DNA of 64,000 bases, from assembly GCA_025362235.1 (NCBI GenBank), contig JANYGZ010000006.1:1-64000 (forward strand), given 5' to 3'. The translations under genes were made by a program, and so were the position numbers. The DNA comes from Ferruginibacter sp. (GTDB taxonomy: Bacteria > Bacteroidota > Bacteroidia > Chitinophagales > Chitinophagaceae). This document shows, one piece after another, positions 51,985 through 60,964 of the stretch. Numbering within the stretch: position 1 is the first letter of the stretch; each line of letters begins with the position of its first letter. A model generated the notes under the pieces. That model saw only the letters and a list, made by a program, of their open reading frames with translations, was not told the DNA's origin and made no database searches.

Positions 51985-53193
51985 ATGCGGCTATTGCTTT
52001 TACTATTTACATTTTTTATTACTGCAACAGGCATTGCGCAGCAAGGCAAATGGTCCGCCCAATTGCACAGGGAAGATGGCAACAACATTGCTTTTACTTT
52101 TGACTGGAAAACAGAAAAAGGCAAACCTATATGGTATATTAAAAATGCGCTTGAAAATATAAGGGTAGATAATATCGGGGTGGCAGAAGATTCATTTATT
52201 GTACAGATGCCTGTATTTGAATCGCAGTTCAGGTTTACCTTAAAAGAAAATACCATAAACGGTTTTTGGATAAAAAGAGGCGCACTAAAAACAACCGTGC
52301 TACCTTTTAGTGCAACAAAAAATAATAACAGGTTTCCCTCAAATGGTATTGCACAAACAAATATCTCCGGCAGGTGGACAGTACAATTTGAAGAAAAGAA
52401 TTCAGTTGAATTATCTGTAGGGGAATTTATTCAGAAAGGTAATTTACTAACAGGAACATTTTTGACTGCAACCGGCGATTATCGTTTTTTAGAAGGAATT
52501 GTTACAAAAGACTCGCTGCTGCTTTCGTGTTTTGATGGCGGCCACGCCTATTTTTTTAAGGCGCTTGTTAAAAACAAAACTACCATTACAAACGGCGTAT
52601 TTTATAGTGGCGCAAGCGGCAAACAGGCATGGACAGCTATAAAAGATAACAATGCAAAAGTGCCCTCCGAATCGGTGGCCATGTTTTTAAAACCCGGTGA
52701 AGAAAGTCTTGATTTTTCTTTTAAAGATTTAGAGGGTAAACAGGTAGCTATTAACAGTGACCGTTTTAAAAACAAAGTGGTAGTGGTGCAATTGATGGGC
52801 AGCTGGTGCCCTAACTGTATGGACGAAACAGCTTTTTTAAGCGACTACTACAACAAAAACAAACAACGTGGCGTAGAAATAATTGCACTTGCTTACGAGT
52901 ATAGTACCGACTGGGAAAGATCGGTCAAAAGCCTTAAAAAATTTCAGCAGCGTTTTAATGTACGATACCCTATTTTAAATACTGAGGTAACTGTAACTGA
53001 TTCTTTACGCACCCAAAAAACTTTACCACAGGTAACGGAGATCAAATTCTTTCCATCTTCTATCATCATTGATAAAAAAGGAAAAGTCCGCAAGTTTGAT
53101 ACAGGTTTTAATGGGCCGGGTACCGGCAGCCATTATAGGGAATATAAAAAAGAGTTTAATGCAATGATCGATACCCTGCTGAATGAAAACTAA
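51985..53193 (+). CDS. TlpA-like thiol-disulfide oxidoreductase
   Basis: A 402-residue periplasmic or outer-membrane-exposed protein. The signal peptide (about 1-18, TATGIAQ) is followed by a beta-rich N-terminal domain of about 220 residues typical of Bacteroidetes TlpA relatives. A thioredoxin-like domain has VVVVQLMGSWCPNCMDETAFL (CxxC near residue 275) and FFPSSIIIDKKGKVRKFDTGF. It probably reduces disulfides outside the cytoplasm. A TTTGTACTGG-rich leader precedes it. The next gene starts 60 bp later. Confidence 0.85.
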   Translation: MRLLLLLFTFFITATGIAQQGKWSAQLHREDGNNIAFTFDWKTEKGKPIWYIKNALENIRVDNIGVAEDSFIVQMPVFESQFRFTLKENTINGFWIKRGALKTTVLPFSATKNNNRFPSNGIAQTNISGRWTVQFEEKNSVELSVGEFIQKGNLLTGTFLTATGDYRFLEGIVTKDSLLLSCFDGGHAYFFKALVKNKTTITNGVFYSGASGKQAWTAIKDNNAKVPSESVAMFLKPGEESLDFSFKDLEGKQVAINSDRFKNKVVVVQLMGSWCPNCMDETAFLSDYYNKNKQRGVEIIALAYEYSTDWERSVKSLKKFQQRFNVRYPILNTEVTVTDSLRTQKTLPQVTEIKFFPSSIIIDKKGKVRKFDTGFNGPGTGSHYREYKKEFNAMIDTLLNEN

Positions 53194-53253
53194 AATAATA
53201 GTCAGTAAATTTAAATAGGCGACAATCGTTTCATCCATCAAACCATTATAAAT

Positions 53254-53715
53254 ATGAAAAGTAATATTTATTGTAAAAAAGCAGGGATATCCATATTGTT
53301 CTTTTTGATATTCAATTTATGCCTGATCCATTTTTCTATAGCTCAACAACCAACAGACGGTGGCAGGTTTACCATTGAAAATTATTACAAAATAAAATGG
53401 GGCTTTGCAGATGAATTTATTAATTTATGGAAGGCAAACCATTACCCCATGCTAAAAAAAGCAATGAAAAAAGAAGATATTATTTCGGTAACGGCAGAAA
53501 AGCCAAAGGTGCATAGCGGAGAAGACACCCGTTGGGATTTTAGAGTGATCATTGTGTTTAAAAATAACGAGAAGGCTTTTGACGAAAACCTTACTGAACA
53601 ATACAAAAAATCAATTTACCCTGACCTGGATAAATTAAAAAAAGATGAACAGCATCGTTTTGAGTTGGTGATTGCTCATTGGGATATTATGACAGAAAAA
53701 ATACCTGTTGAATAA
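53254..53715 (+). CDS. Hypothetical secreted protein
   Basis: A 153-residue exported protein with a signal peptide (about 1-30, ending SIAQQ). The mature part, RFTIENYYKIKWGFADEFINLWKANHYPMLKKAMKKEDI, then TRWDFRVIIVFKNNEKAFDE, suggests a small alpha+beta (dimeric ferredoxin-like) fold. I do not recognise a named family. It is on the same strand as the TlpA-like gene, 60 bp behind it. Confidence 0.65.
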   Translation: MKSNIYCKKAGISILFFLIFNLCLIHFSIAQQPTDGGRFTIENYYKIKWGFADEFINLWKANHYPMLKKAMKKEDIISVTAEKPKVHSGEDTRWDFRVIIVFKNNEKAFDENLTEQYKKSIYPDLDKLKKDEQHRFELVIAHWDIMTEKIPVE

Positions 53716-54220
53716 TTTTTAAAACCTGCTTATCCTCCCGGGCCCATCTTGCAATAAGCACGACCTACTAAATACAGGAAAAACCCTGTATTAATACTTC
53801 TTAAAATACGCCATCTTTATTATCTAAGGATGGAATGAATTACAAATTTTTGAGCGGCACGGGAAGAGAGACGTCATTTGCTGACTAAAAGAATTATGCG
53901 CAAAAGGAGTTATTAAAAAAATTGCTTTTTGTACGCCATAAATAAGCAATTGAAAAATAAAACTCAAGATTGCAGCTCGACATTTTTTGTAGTAATTAAT
54001 TTACCCTACTTTAGAATAATTATTTCCATTGCTCCTCTGCCTAACCAACCTGCGACTGAGAGAAGGCGAAGCCATTCAAGAAATATTTAACTGACTCACT
54101 GAACGCTTAATACCTAAAATAAATGTGATTTAGGTAAACCATGCCAGTTTTTATAGATACTGTACAACACAGCACAAATATTCATAAATTTCATTCCCGC
54201 AATAAACAACCTGACACCTT
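53716..54220. other. Intergenic region without a gene
   Basis: About 505 bp with no supportable coding frame or RNA gene. A small hairpin (TACAGG-AAAAAC-CCTGTA at 53773-53790), followed by a T-containing stretch, may end the upstream operon. The region marks the border between core-like genes and the accessory block that follows. Confidence 0.4.
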
Positions 54221-55234
54221 ATGAAATGGATTGATTCTACAGATTTAAGAAGCTGGGCAACCAGAAGAGATTGCCAAGAGACACTTCCACATTTAGTGAG
54301 AAAACTTATAAGAGCAACCTCTAACACTATACAAAATATAAAATTTCCTTCGGGCGAAAGTGTATTACTTGGAGGCTGGGATGGCATTCTTGAAGTAACC
54401 CAAGAAACAGACTACTTGCCAGCAGGGACTTCACTTTGGGAATTTGGAGCAAGTAAAGACCCTAAAGGCAAAGCAGATAATGACTATGCAAAAAGGTCTG
54501 CTAAGCCTATAGGGTCTAACCCCGCTGAGTCAACTTTTATTTTTGTTACACCAAGACTTTGGCAAAACGGAAATGATTGGGTGACTGAAAAAAAGAAAGA
54601 CGGCATTTGGAAAAACATTAAAGTATATGACTCTGAAACGTTAGATGAATGGATTGAAACTGCACCAACAGTTGGTTCATGGTTAGCTAAACACATTGGC
54701 AAATATCCCGAAGGTGGAATACAACCAACTGATGATTTTTGGGAAGAATGGGCTTCAGGAACAAAAATAAGACTAAATACAGAAATACTTTTAGGAGGAA
54801 GAAAAGCAGAGCAGGATAAATTAATTGAGCTTTGTAAACCATCGTCAATAATTTCTGTTCAAGGAATTTCCAGAGAAGAATCTTTGGCCTTCATAATTTC
54901 ATGTTTTAAAACCAATCCAGATATAGAAGAAGATTTTTTTTCAAGAAGTATTATAGTTGACAACGCTAATGCGTTTAGAGAACTATCTGTTCATGATAAA
55001 CCACTAATTCTGATTCCCAGATTTGAAGACAGCGGCGTATTAAACAGAGCTATGCAGAAAGGACATACCGTTATTGTTCCTTTAGGTGCTGATTCATCAA
55101 ATAGCTGGAGCAACAAAATAGTTCTACCTCAAATAGAAAGGGAGACATTTATTTCAGCACTCGCAAAACTGGCATGTCTAAAGAGTTTGCTGAAAGATTT
55201 TCCAAAGAATCTGCAAGAAACATTACAATTTTAA
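54221..55234 (+). CDS. Large nuclease-domain protein, N-terminal part (frameshifted), defence candidate
   Basis: A 337-residue frame. I recognise the start of a widespread but uncharacterised protein of about 1250 residues. LRSWATRRDCQETLPHLVRKLIRAT is followed by LLGGWDGILEV (Asp54) and SLWEFGASKDPKGKAD (Glu74, Lys79). Their order and spacing fit a PD-(D/E)xK restriction-endonuclease-like core. STFIFVTPRLW and LDEWIETAPTVGSWLA complete this domain. A second domain contains SIISVQGISREESLAFIISCF, a P-loop-like position without GK[ST]. The last 20 or so residues are out of frame; the true protein goes on at 55174. Confidence 0.7.
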   Translation: MKWIDSTDLRSWATRRDCQETLPHLVRKLIRATSNTIQNIKFPSGESVLLGGWDGILEVTQETDYLPAGTSLWEFGASKDPKGKADNDYAKRSAKPIGSNPAESTFIFVTPRLWQNGNDWVTEKKKDGIWKNIKVYDSETLDEWIETAPTVGSWLAKHIGKYPEGGIQPTDDFWEEWASGTKIRLNTEILLGGRKAEQDKLIELCKPSSIISVQGISREESLAFIISCFKTNPDIEEDFFSRSIIVDNANAFRELSVHDKPLILIPRFEDSGVLNRAMQKGHTVIVPLGADSSNSWSNKIVLPQIERETFISALAKLACLKSLLKDFPKNLQETLQF

Positions 55235-57996
55235 GAAGACAACTGGAATTTACAAGAACACTACCGAGTTGGGCTTTGCCTGAAAATGTTTCTGATATTA
55301 TTCCTGCCTTAATTGTAGGTCGATGGGATGAGAATTTTGAAAATGACAAAATAATAATATCTAAAATAGCTGGCGATACTTATGAAAACTATTCAAAGAA
55401 ATTAACACGGTGGCTTCATACACATGATTCGCCAATTATAAAAATTGGTAGTACATGGAGATTAACCTCTCCTTTTGATGCGTGGACAAATGCATCGAAG
55501 AATTTAACAGAGAATGATTTTGATTTGTTACATAGATCATCGATTGAAATACTATCTGAAATTAATCCTGCTTTTCAGCTTTTACCTGAACGAAGGCACA
55601 TGGCAGCATTTTATGGAAAGAAAAGAAAATTCTCAGGATGGATTAGAGAAGGGGTTATCCAATCCTTAATATTAACTTCAATTTTTGGCGACAAATTAAA
55701 ATTTAATCTGCCACTAAACGCTGACCTATGGGTTGATAGAATAGTTGCTGAACTTTTAAGTTCAGATAACATTTTATTGTGGAAATCTTTTCAAAGCAAA
55801 TTGCCATTAATTGCGGAAGCATCGCCAACAACCTTTTTAAATGCAGTTGAAAAGCACCTTGCATTAGAAAAATCACCAGTGGCTTCACTATTTGAAGAAG
55901 ATCCTGGTTTCCTGTCAGCGCAAAGCTATCATACGGGATTATTATGGGCCTTGGAAAGTCTTGTATGGTTTCCTGAATACTTATCAAGAACATCTTTAAT
56001 ACTTGCAAGACTTTCTGCTATTGACCCAGGGGGGAGTTTGTCAAATAGACCTGTAAATAGTTTGTCAGAAATATTCAAAACATGGCATCCACAAACCCTT
56101 ACCTCTTTTGAAGAAAGGATGCAAGTGCTACAATTAATGATAGAAAGGGAAGCAGAAATTGGATGGGCTATTCTTATTCGACTGCTTCCTGACTCCACAG
56201 GCGGTGTGGCATTCCAAACACATAAGGCAAGATGGAGGATGTTTGAATTAGAAACCGACAAACCACTCACATACAAAGAAATTTATGATACACATTCTTC
56301 GGCAGTTGACATGTTAATTTCATTTTTTGATTATACTGAAATAAAGCTAACACAGCTTATTGACGAATCAATTAGGTTAAGTTCTCCCGATAGAGGCAAA
56401 CTGCTTACATTCATTGAAGCTTCCATAAGTAATGTAACTCACGCAGATAATTTAGCTTGGCAAAAAATTAGAGGTATATTATCACACCATCGGTCTCATC
56501 TCGATGCAAATTGGTCATTCCCCGAATCAGAATTAAATAGATACGAAAAACTTTATTCCACATTAGAACCGACCGATGAAATACAAAAAACTATATGGCT
56601 GTTTAATGAACACTGGCCAGCATTTCCAGAGGGGTATAATCGGAAAAATGTTACAACAGATAACCAACAACAAATAATAAATGAGAAAAGGATTGCAGGA
56701 TTAAATAATATTTACTTAAAGTATGGAATTGAAAAATTAATTGAGTTAAGTGTTACAGTAAAAGAAGCATGGATTTTTGGTGATACGGCAGCTAACATAA
56801 TTGAAAATGAAGCAGAAACCCTTTTAGTTTGTCAAGAACTTAAAAACGAGAATGAAAAATTGCGATTTGTTTATGGTTTCATAGGAAGAAAATCGATTTT
56901 GAAAGGCATTGAATGGGTTTTTGCATTGTTTGAAAAGCTAAAGCAGAATGGCTTAGACGATTTGGCTTTAGCTCAACTTTTCGTCCCTATCAATCAAACA
57001 AAACAATTATGGGATTTTATTGATACTACAAATAATAAATTAAGACAAGAATATTGGTCAAGAGTAATTCCGCATTTCTGGAATATCCCAACCGAAGAAA
57101 AAATACTTGGTCTTAACTACTTAATTGAATTTGCTAGATATTATAGCGCCTTAGCCATATGTTCACATTCTGTGGATGAGATTTCAACTACTTTACTTGT
57201 TGACATCTTAGAAAAAGCTGCGACAGAAAAATCAAACGAACAAGGTCCCTTACATGGCTATGAAGTTGAACAACTTTTTGAAACTATAGATAAAAGAGGC
57301 GACGCTGAACCACAAAAACTTATTAGACTAGAATGGTTATATCTTCCTATGTTAGCTTCATATGGAAATAGCCGAAGTCCAAAAATGCTTCATGATGAAC
57401 TATCAAAGAGTCCTCAATTTTTTATTGACGTTTTAAAATGGGCATATAAGCCAGATAATGATGAATTACTTGAAATAGAAAATAAAGAATTGTCAGAGGA
57501 GCAAATTTCAAATAGAGCAATGCAATCCTATGAACTTTTACATTCTTGGAAAAAAATTCCAGGTGTTGATAATTCAGGAGTAATAGACAATAATTTTCTG
57601 ACCGAATGGGTTGAAAAGGTTAGAGAGTTGGCTATTACTGTATCCCGTTTAGAAGTTGCAGATATGACCATTGGACAGGTTTTTGCACAATATCCCGAAA
57701 AAGCAGAAAACTGGCCACCTGATGAATTATGTGCCATAATTGAAAAAATAAATACTGATAGCATTAAAAGTAATTTTTCTGCAGCAACATTTAATAAACG
57801 AGGCTCTTCTTCAAGAGGGGCTTTTGATGGAGGATATATAGAAAAAGAAAAAGCTGATTACTTTCATAAACTTGCCTCTTTACAAAAAAACAAATTTCCA
57901 ACGATCACTACAATATTTGAAAACCTTGCGAAAGGTTATAAAGAAGATGCAAAGAGAAATGATGAACAAGCAGAACGGGATAGACTTGATTATTAA
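55174..57996 (+). CDS. Large nuclease-domain protein, C-terminal part (frameshifted), defence candidate
   Basis: A 940-residue continuation of the frame above. It is mostly alpha-helical, with repeating helix pairs reminiscent of HEAT or TPR solenoids (for example LTSFEERMQVLQLMIEREAE, LNYLIEFARYYSALAICSHS), and no catalytic motif that I can identify. The junction is a single missing G: the normal reading would be CTG GGC ATG TCT, giving AKLGMSKEF, where the sequence has CTGGCATG. The full gene would run 54221-57996, about 1258 residues. It could be a recent pseudogene or an assembly error. A nuclease-plus-solenoid layout recalls anti-phage sensors, but that is inference. Confidence 0.7.
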   Translation: MSKEFAERFSKESARNITILRRQLEFTRTLPSWALPENVSDIIPALIVGRWDENFENDKIIISKIAGDTYENYSKKLTRWLHTHDSPIIKIGSTWRLTSPFDAWTNASKNLTENDFDLLHRSSIEILSEINPAFQLLPERRHMAAFYGKKRKFSGWIREGVIQSLILTSIFGDKLKFNLPLNADLWVDRIVAELLSSDNILLWKSFQSKLPLIAEASPTTFLNAVEKHLALEKSPVASLFEEDPGFLSAQSYHTGLLWALESLVWFPEYLSRTSLILARLSAIDPGGSLSNRPVNSLSEIFKTWHPQTLTSFEERMQVLQLMIEREAEIGWAILIRLLPDSTGGVAFQTHKARWRMFELETDKPLTYKEIYDTHSSAVDMLISFFDYTEIKLTQLIDESIRLSSPDRGKLLTFIEASISNVTHADNLAWQKIRGILSHHRSHLDANWSFPESELNRYEKLYSTLEPTDEIQKTIWLFNEHWPAFPEGYNRKNVTTDNQQQIINEKRIAGLNNIYLKYGIEKLIELSVTVKEAWIFGDTAANIIENEAETLLVCQELKNENEKLRFVYGFIGRKSILKGIEWVFALFEKLKQNGLDDLALAQLFVPINQTKQLWDFIDTTNNKLRQEYWSRVIPHFWNIPTEEKILGLNYLIEFARYYSALAICSHSVDEISTTLLVDILEKAATEKSNEQGPLHGYEVEQLFETIDKRGDAEPQKLIRLEWLYLPMLASYGNSRSPKMLHDELSKSPQFFIDVLKWAYKPDNDELLEIENKELSEEQISNRAMQSYELLHSWKKIPGVDNSGVIDNNFLTEWVEKVRELAITVSRLEVADMTIGQVFAQYPEKAENWPPDELCAIIEKINTDSIKSNFSAATFNKRGSSSRGAFDGGYIEKEKADYFHKLASLQKNKFPTITTIFENLAKGYKEDAKRNDEQAERDRLDY

Positions 57997-58050
57997 AATT
58001 GGCAATTTCAAAGTGAGACTGAAAAGCACGAACCGCTAACCTGAACTGCC

Positions 58051-58060
58051 GTTACCTGCC
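58051..58060. repeat. Left half of a 10-bp inverted repeat flanking a single gene
   Basis: GTTACCTGCC, seven bases before the ATG at 58067. Its exact reverse complement GGCAGGTAAC is at 58769-58778, over the stop of the same gene. The neighbouring CCGCTAAC gives an attC-like look, but the match is weak. Confidence 0.35.
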
Positions 58061-58066
58061 ATATTA

Positions 58067-58777
58067 ATGCGACAAACAACCACGATAATAATTTTACTCT
58101 TTTGCCAAAATTTGTTTGGACAAATTAAGTTTGGGACATACTCTCAACTTGACACCTCTGTTTATGCCGACTTAAAATTGTATTCAGACAATAAATTTGA
58201 CTTCTATGATACAAGAGATGGAAGTTGTTTTGTTTGGGCAAGTACATTAGGGAATTGGAAATTAAATAAAGACACAATTATTTTTTCATGGCAAAGCACT
58301 TCGACAGAAAGTTCTGACTCGATTATTTCAAGTAAAGATTTTAAAAATAAAAATGTTGAAATAGCTTTTTTTTATGACAATGGAATTCCAATACCAAATG
58401 TAGAAGTAAGTTTAAGTTGCCTTTTTGACAATCAACCAAAGAAATATAAAACAGGCAAAAATGGGAAAGTAACTATCCCACAAAAAGAAACAATTGAGCC
58501 CGACAAAAAAATGTGTGTTGGTTCTGAGAGAATGTTATATTTTGATATAAAAAACAAAACTGTTAAGCTATCTGCTAATACATCATTGGATTATTATGCC
58601 GACTCATTAGATAATGTCTTTAAAATCATAATCAAAAGAAACCCAAAAACGACTTACAATATTGAGACAAAAAAATATTTAATTAGAGACAATACATTGT
58701 CAGACATTGACCCAAAAGAATTCTACAATTACAATTGGGGAGACTTTAAATTTTTGACAGAAAAATACGGCAGGTAA
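58067..58777 (+). CDS. Hypothetical secreted protein
   Basis: A 236-residue exported protein. Residues 1-18 (TTIIILLFCQNLFGQ) are a signal peptide. The mature part has DNKFDFYDTRDGSCFVW, GNWKLNKDTIIFSW and a middle segment PIPNVEVSLSCLFDNQPKKY. That segment looks like a carboxypeptidase-regulatory-type beta sandwich. No family is assigned. It is flanked by a 10-bp inverted repeat and is AT-rich, like a mobile single-gene cassette. Confidence 0.6.
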   Translation: MRQTTTIIILLFCQNLFGQIKFGTYSQLDTSVYADLKLYSDNKFDFYDTRDGSCFVWASTLGNWKLNKDTIIFSWQSTSTESSDSIISSKDFKNKNVEIAFFYDNGIPIPNVEVSLSCLFDNQPKKYKTGKNGKVTIPQKETIEPDKKMCVGSERMLYFDIKNKTVKLSANTSLDYYADSLDNVFKIIIKRNPKTTYNIETKKYLIRDNTLSDIDPKEFYNYNWGDFKFLTEKYGR

Positions 58778-58802
58778 CATGATCTGTGTAAAAAATCAAA
58801 CA

Positions 58803-58884
58803 AATCATCAACTTTTATTTCTATTTTCATCATCGGTAGCCGGGCTGTGCGGAAATACTATTTCTCAGCCTTCACAAATACCTG
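58803..58884. repeat. Direct repeat of about 82 bp, copy 1
   Basis: It begins AATCATCAAC and ends CACAAATACCTG, with TTTTCATCATCGGTAGCCGG inside. It repeats at 59449-59529 with about 8 differences. The two copies flank the CHY zinc-finger gene. Confidence 0.75.
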
Positions 58885-58945
58885 GCTCTTGGCTGCAACA
58901 AAGACATTCTTTAAGTGAGGAAATCAAAGGAAGTCGTTAACTGAA

Positions 58946-59287
58946 TTATTTTTTATCTATAGCAAAATAATAGTGATAGTGATTACTGCAACCAGGATTG
59001 AAACTAGCTTTACAAAAAGGACAATGATGGTTGCTCCGTAAGTATTCACTTATAGTCATTTCATTATTACATGATCCGCAGAGTACAGCCTTAGTATCAA
59101 ATTCTGTTGTACACCAAACTGATGAAGGATGGTTAGCAATTTCGTTGTGACAGTCAATGCAAGGATAATATTCATTACAACATTTCATGCGAATCGCAAT
59201 AATATCTTGAAAGGAATGATAATGAATACACCTTGTGTGTTCATCTATTAAATTGCCTTTGACTTTTATGGTGAATTTTTCTGACAA
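58946..59287 (-). CDS. CHY zinc-finger protein
   Basis: A 113-residue zinc-binding protein. The CHY signature is complete. RCIHYHSFQDIIAIRMKCC is followed by YYPCIDCHNE, then EFDTKAVLCGSCNNEMTISEYL, then HHCPFCKASFNPGCSNHYHYYF. Nine cysteines and several histidines should bind two to three zinc ions. In bacteria the role is unknown. It is oriented opposite to its neighbours and bracketed by an 82-bp direct repeat. Confidence 0.85.
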   Translation of the reverse strand: MSEKFTIKVKGNLIDEHTRCIHYHSFQDIIAIRMKCCNEYYPCIDCHNEIANHPSSVWCTTEFDTKAVLCGSCNNEMTISEYLRSNHHCPFCKASFNPGCSNHYHYYFAIDKK

Positions 59288-59399
59288 TCGAAATTAATTA
59301 GTAGTAAAAATAATGGTATTTACAATTAGTTCATTCAATAAAAGCCTGCGCCAACAAAAAACGTAATTTTGGCAGACACTTATATTCTCAGCTTTGTAT

Positions 59400-59427
59400 T
59401 GTCTCGTTCTAAAATAGGGTGTCTACA
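59400..59427. mobile_element. Putative IS end remnant, copy 1
   Basis: TGTCTCGTTCTAAAATAGGG followed by TGTCTACA. Read on the minus strand it starts TGTAGACACC and ends AGAACGAGACA. A close relative is at 60936-60964, where it truncates two genes. The rest of the element is absent. Confidence 0.45.
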
Positions 59428-59448
59428 AAACAACCAAAAATGGATAAC

Positions 59449-59529
59449 AATCATCAACATTTATTTCTATTTTCATCATCGGTAGCCGGGCTGAGAGGAA
59501 TACTATTTCGCAGCTTTCACAAATACCTG
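59449..59529. repeat. Direct repeat of about 82 bp, copy 2
   Basis: It is the partner of 58803-58884. It lies just upstream of the redoxin gene, so the frame upstream of 59548 is repeat-derived and not part of that protein. Confidence 0.75.
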
Positions 59530-59547
59530 TTCGTTGCAATTACTATT

Positions 59548-60192
59548 ATGAAGACTCTGCTATTTATAACATTTTCACTGTTTACATTTACCGTATTTGG
59601 ACAGAAGGCGACAGGTAAACCAGTTAAAGTAATTCCGCAACTTTCTATTTACAATATTAATAGTGACACGTCTGATTTAAAAACAATAAGCTCGGGTAAA
59701 GTGACATTTATTGATTTTTGGTTTATTCCTTGTGGACCTTGCTTCGCTGAAATGAATATGTTGCATAAGCTCTATTTAAAGTACAAGGACAACCCCAGTG
59801 TCTCCTTTCTAACAATAACAATTACAGACAGCTCTTTTGTAAGACCTCTTTTAGAAAACAGAAACACTTTGACAAATGATACTTACGAATATTTTAAGAC
59901 GCTTGCCAAACTTGACACATTTAAATTGCCAGTTTATTTTATAAAAGGAATTGAAAGAAAAATGACATCATTCAAAAAAGCAAAAGTTGGCTTTAGTGGA
60001 CATGGTGAACCTGTATCTAAAGACACTGATTATTCAATATATCCAGACACTATATTTGGCTTTTCGGGTTATCCTACAATATTTATTTTTGATAAAAAAG
60101 GAAACGCTATTTACAATAAAACTGCATTTAGTAAAGATGGTGAAAAGCAACAGCAGAGAACTATCGAAACAATTATAAACAAAAATCTTTAA
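59548..60192 (+). CDS. TlpA/AhpC-type redoxin, exported
   Basis: A 214-residue periplasmic protein. The signal peptide (MKTLLFITFSLFTFTVFGQ) is followed by a thioredoxin-like domain with FIDFWFIPCGPCFAEMNML (CGPC) and FSGYPTIFIFDKKGNAIYNK. It resembles TlpA-like thiol-disulfide exchangers. I start at the ATG at 59548, where the signal peptide begins. The frame extends upstream into the 82-bp repeat. Confidence 0.82.
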   Translation: MKTLLFITFSLFTFTVFGQKATGKPVKVIPQLSIYNINSDTSDLKTISSGKVTFIDFWFIPCGPCFAEMNMLHKLYLKYKDNPSVSFLTITITDSSFVRPLLENRNTLTNDTYEYFKTLAKLDTFKLPVYFIKGIERKMTSFKKAKVGFSGHGEPVSKDTDYSIYPDTIFGFSGYPTIFIFDKKGNAIYNKTAFSKDGEKQQQRTIETIINKNL

Positions 60193-60233
60193 CCAAAACT
60201 GCTTGCAACGATGCATTGCCAAAACCATCACTT

Positions 60234-60953
60234 ATGAAAATACCGACCATAAAGGGAATCATCGAAAGACGGGTATTAGTCAACTTCACCGTTGAACCAG
60301 AAATAATTCAAAGAGTTATTCCTCAACCATTTCGAGCTAAAGTTTATAAAGGCAAAGCAATTGTTGGGATTTGCTTAATCAGGCTTAAACACATTAGACC
60401 CAAAGGCTTCCCAAAATTTATTGGTATTTCTTCAGAAAATGGAGCCCATCGTATTGCAGTGGAATGGGCGGAGAACAACGAAATTGAACAAGGAGTTTTT
60501 ATTCCGCGTCGTGACACATCATCACTATTAAACAGTCTTGCAGGGGGAAGAATTTTTCCTGGCAGACATTATCACGCAAAGTTTGACGTAAAGGAAGATA
60601 AGGGAAACTACCATATTGCTTTCAGCAGTTCAGATGGAACAACCGTATCTATCGATGGTTACAAGACAGATACGCTTAATCCAAACTCAATCTTTGAAAA
60701 TCTGGAAAACGCATCAGGTTTTTTTGAAGGCGGTGGGATTGGTTACTCACCGAACGGCGACAAGTACGATGGATTACAGCTTAAGACATATAACTGGAAG
60801 GTTGAGCCACTAAATATCACATCAGTTCAGTCCAGTTTTTTTGAGAATGAAAGCAATTTTCCTAAAGGTTCAGTAACTTTTGATAATGCCCTTTTGATGA
60901 CTAATATAAAACACAGAAAAGCCACTGCATGTAACTGTCTCGTTCTGAAATAG
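60234..60953 (+). CDS. DUF2071 family protein, 3' end truncated by an IS scar
   Basis: A 239-residue protein. ERRVLVNFTVEPEIIQRVIP, AIVGICLIRLKHIRPKGFP, AVEWAENNEIEQGVFIPRRD and FENLENASGFFEGGGIGYSPNG match DUF2071 (acetoacetate decarboxylase-like fold). The family usually ends FDNALLMTNIKHxW. Here the sequence goes off after MTNIKH into RKATACNCLVLK, with its stop inside the IS-end motif at 60936-60964. The last few residues are therefore lost and replaced. I start at the ATG at 60234, not the TTG at 60216. Confidence 0.8.
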   Translation: MKIPTIKGIIERRVLVNFTVEPEIIQRVIPQPFRAKVYKGKAIVGICLIRLKHIRPKGFPKFIGISSENGAHRIAVEWAENNEIEQGVFIPRRDTSSLLNSLAGGRIFPGRHYHAKFDVKEDKGNYHIAFSSSDGTTVSIDGYKTDTLNPNSIFENLENASGFFEGGGIGYSPNGDKYDGLQLKTYNWKVEPLNITSVQSSFFENESNFPKGSVTFDNALLMTNIKHRKATACNCLVLK

Positions 60954-60964
60954 GTGGTCTAACA
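60936..60964. mobile_element. Putative IS end remnant, copy 2
   Basis: TGTCTCGTTCTGAAATAGG followed by TGGTCTAACA. On the minus strand it begins TGTTAGACCACC. It matches the 59400 motif with small changes. The sulfatase homology stops exactly at its outer TG end. The DUF2071 homology stops just before its inner end. Confidence 0.5.

Noticed and set aside
57997-58066. An integron attC site before the hypothetical secreted gene
   Set aside because: The CCGCTAAC and GTTACCTG words only loosely match attC core sites, the bulged stem could not be built convincingly, and no integrase is present.
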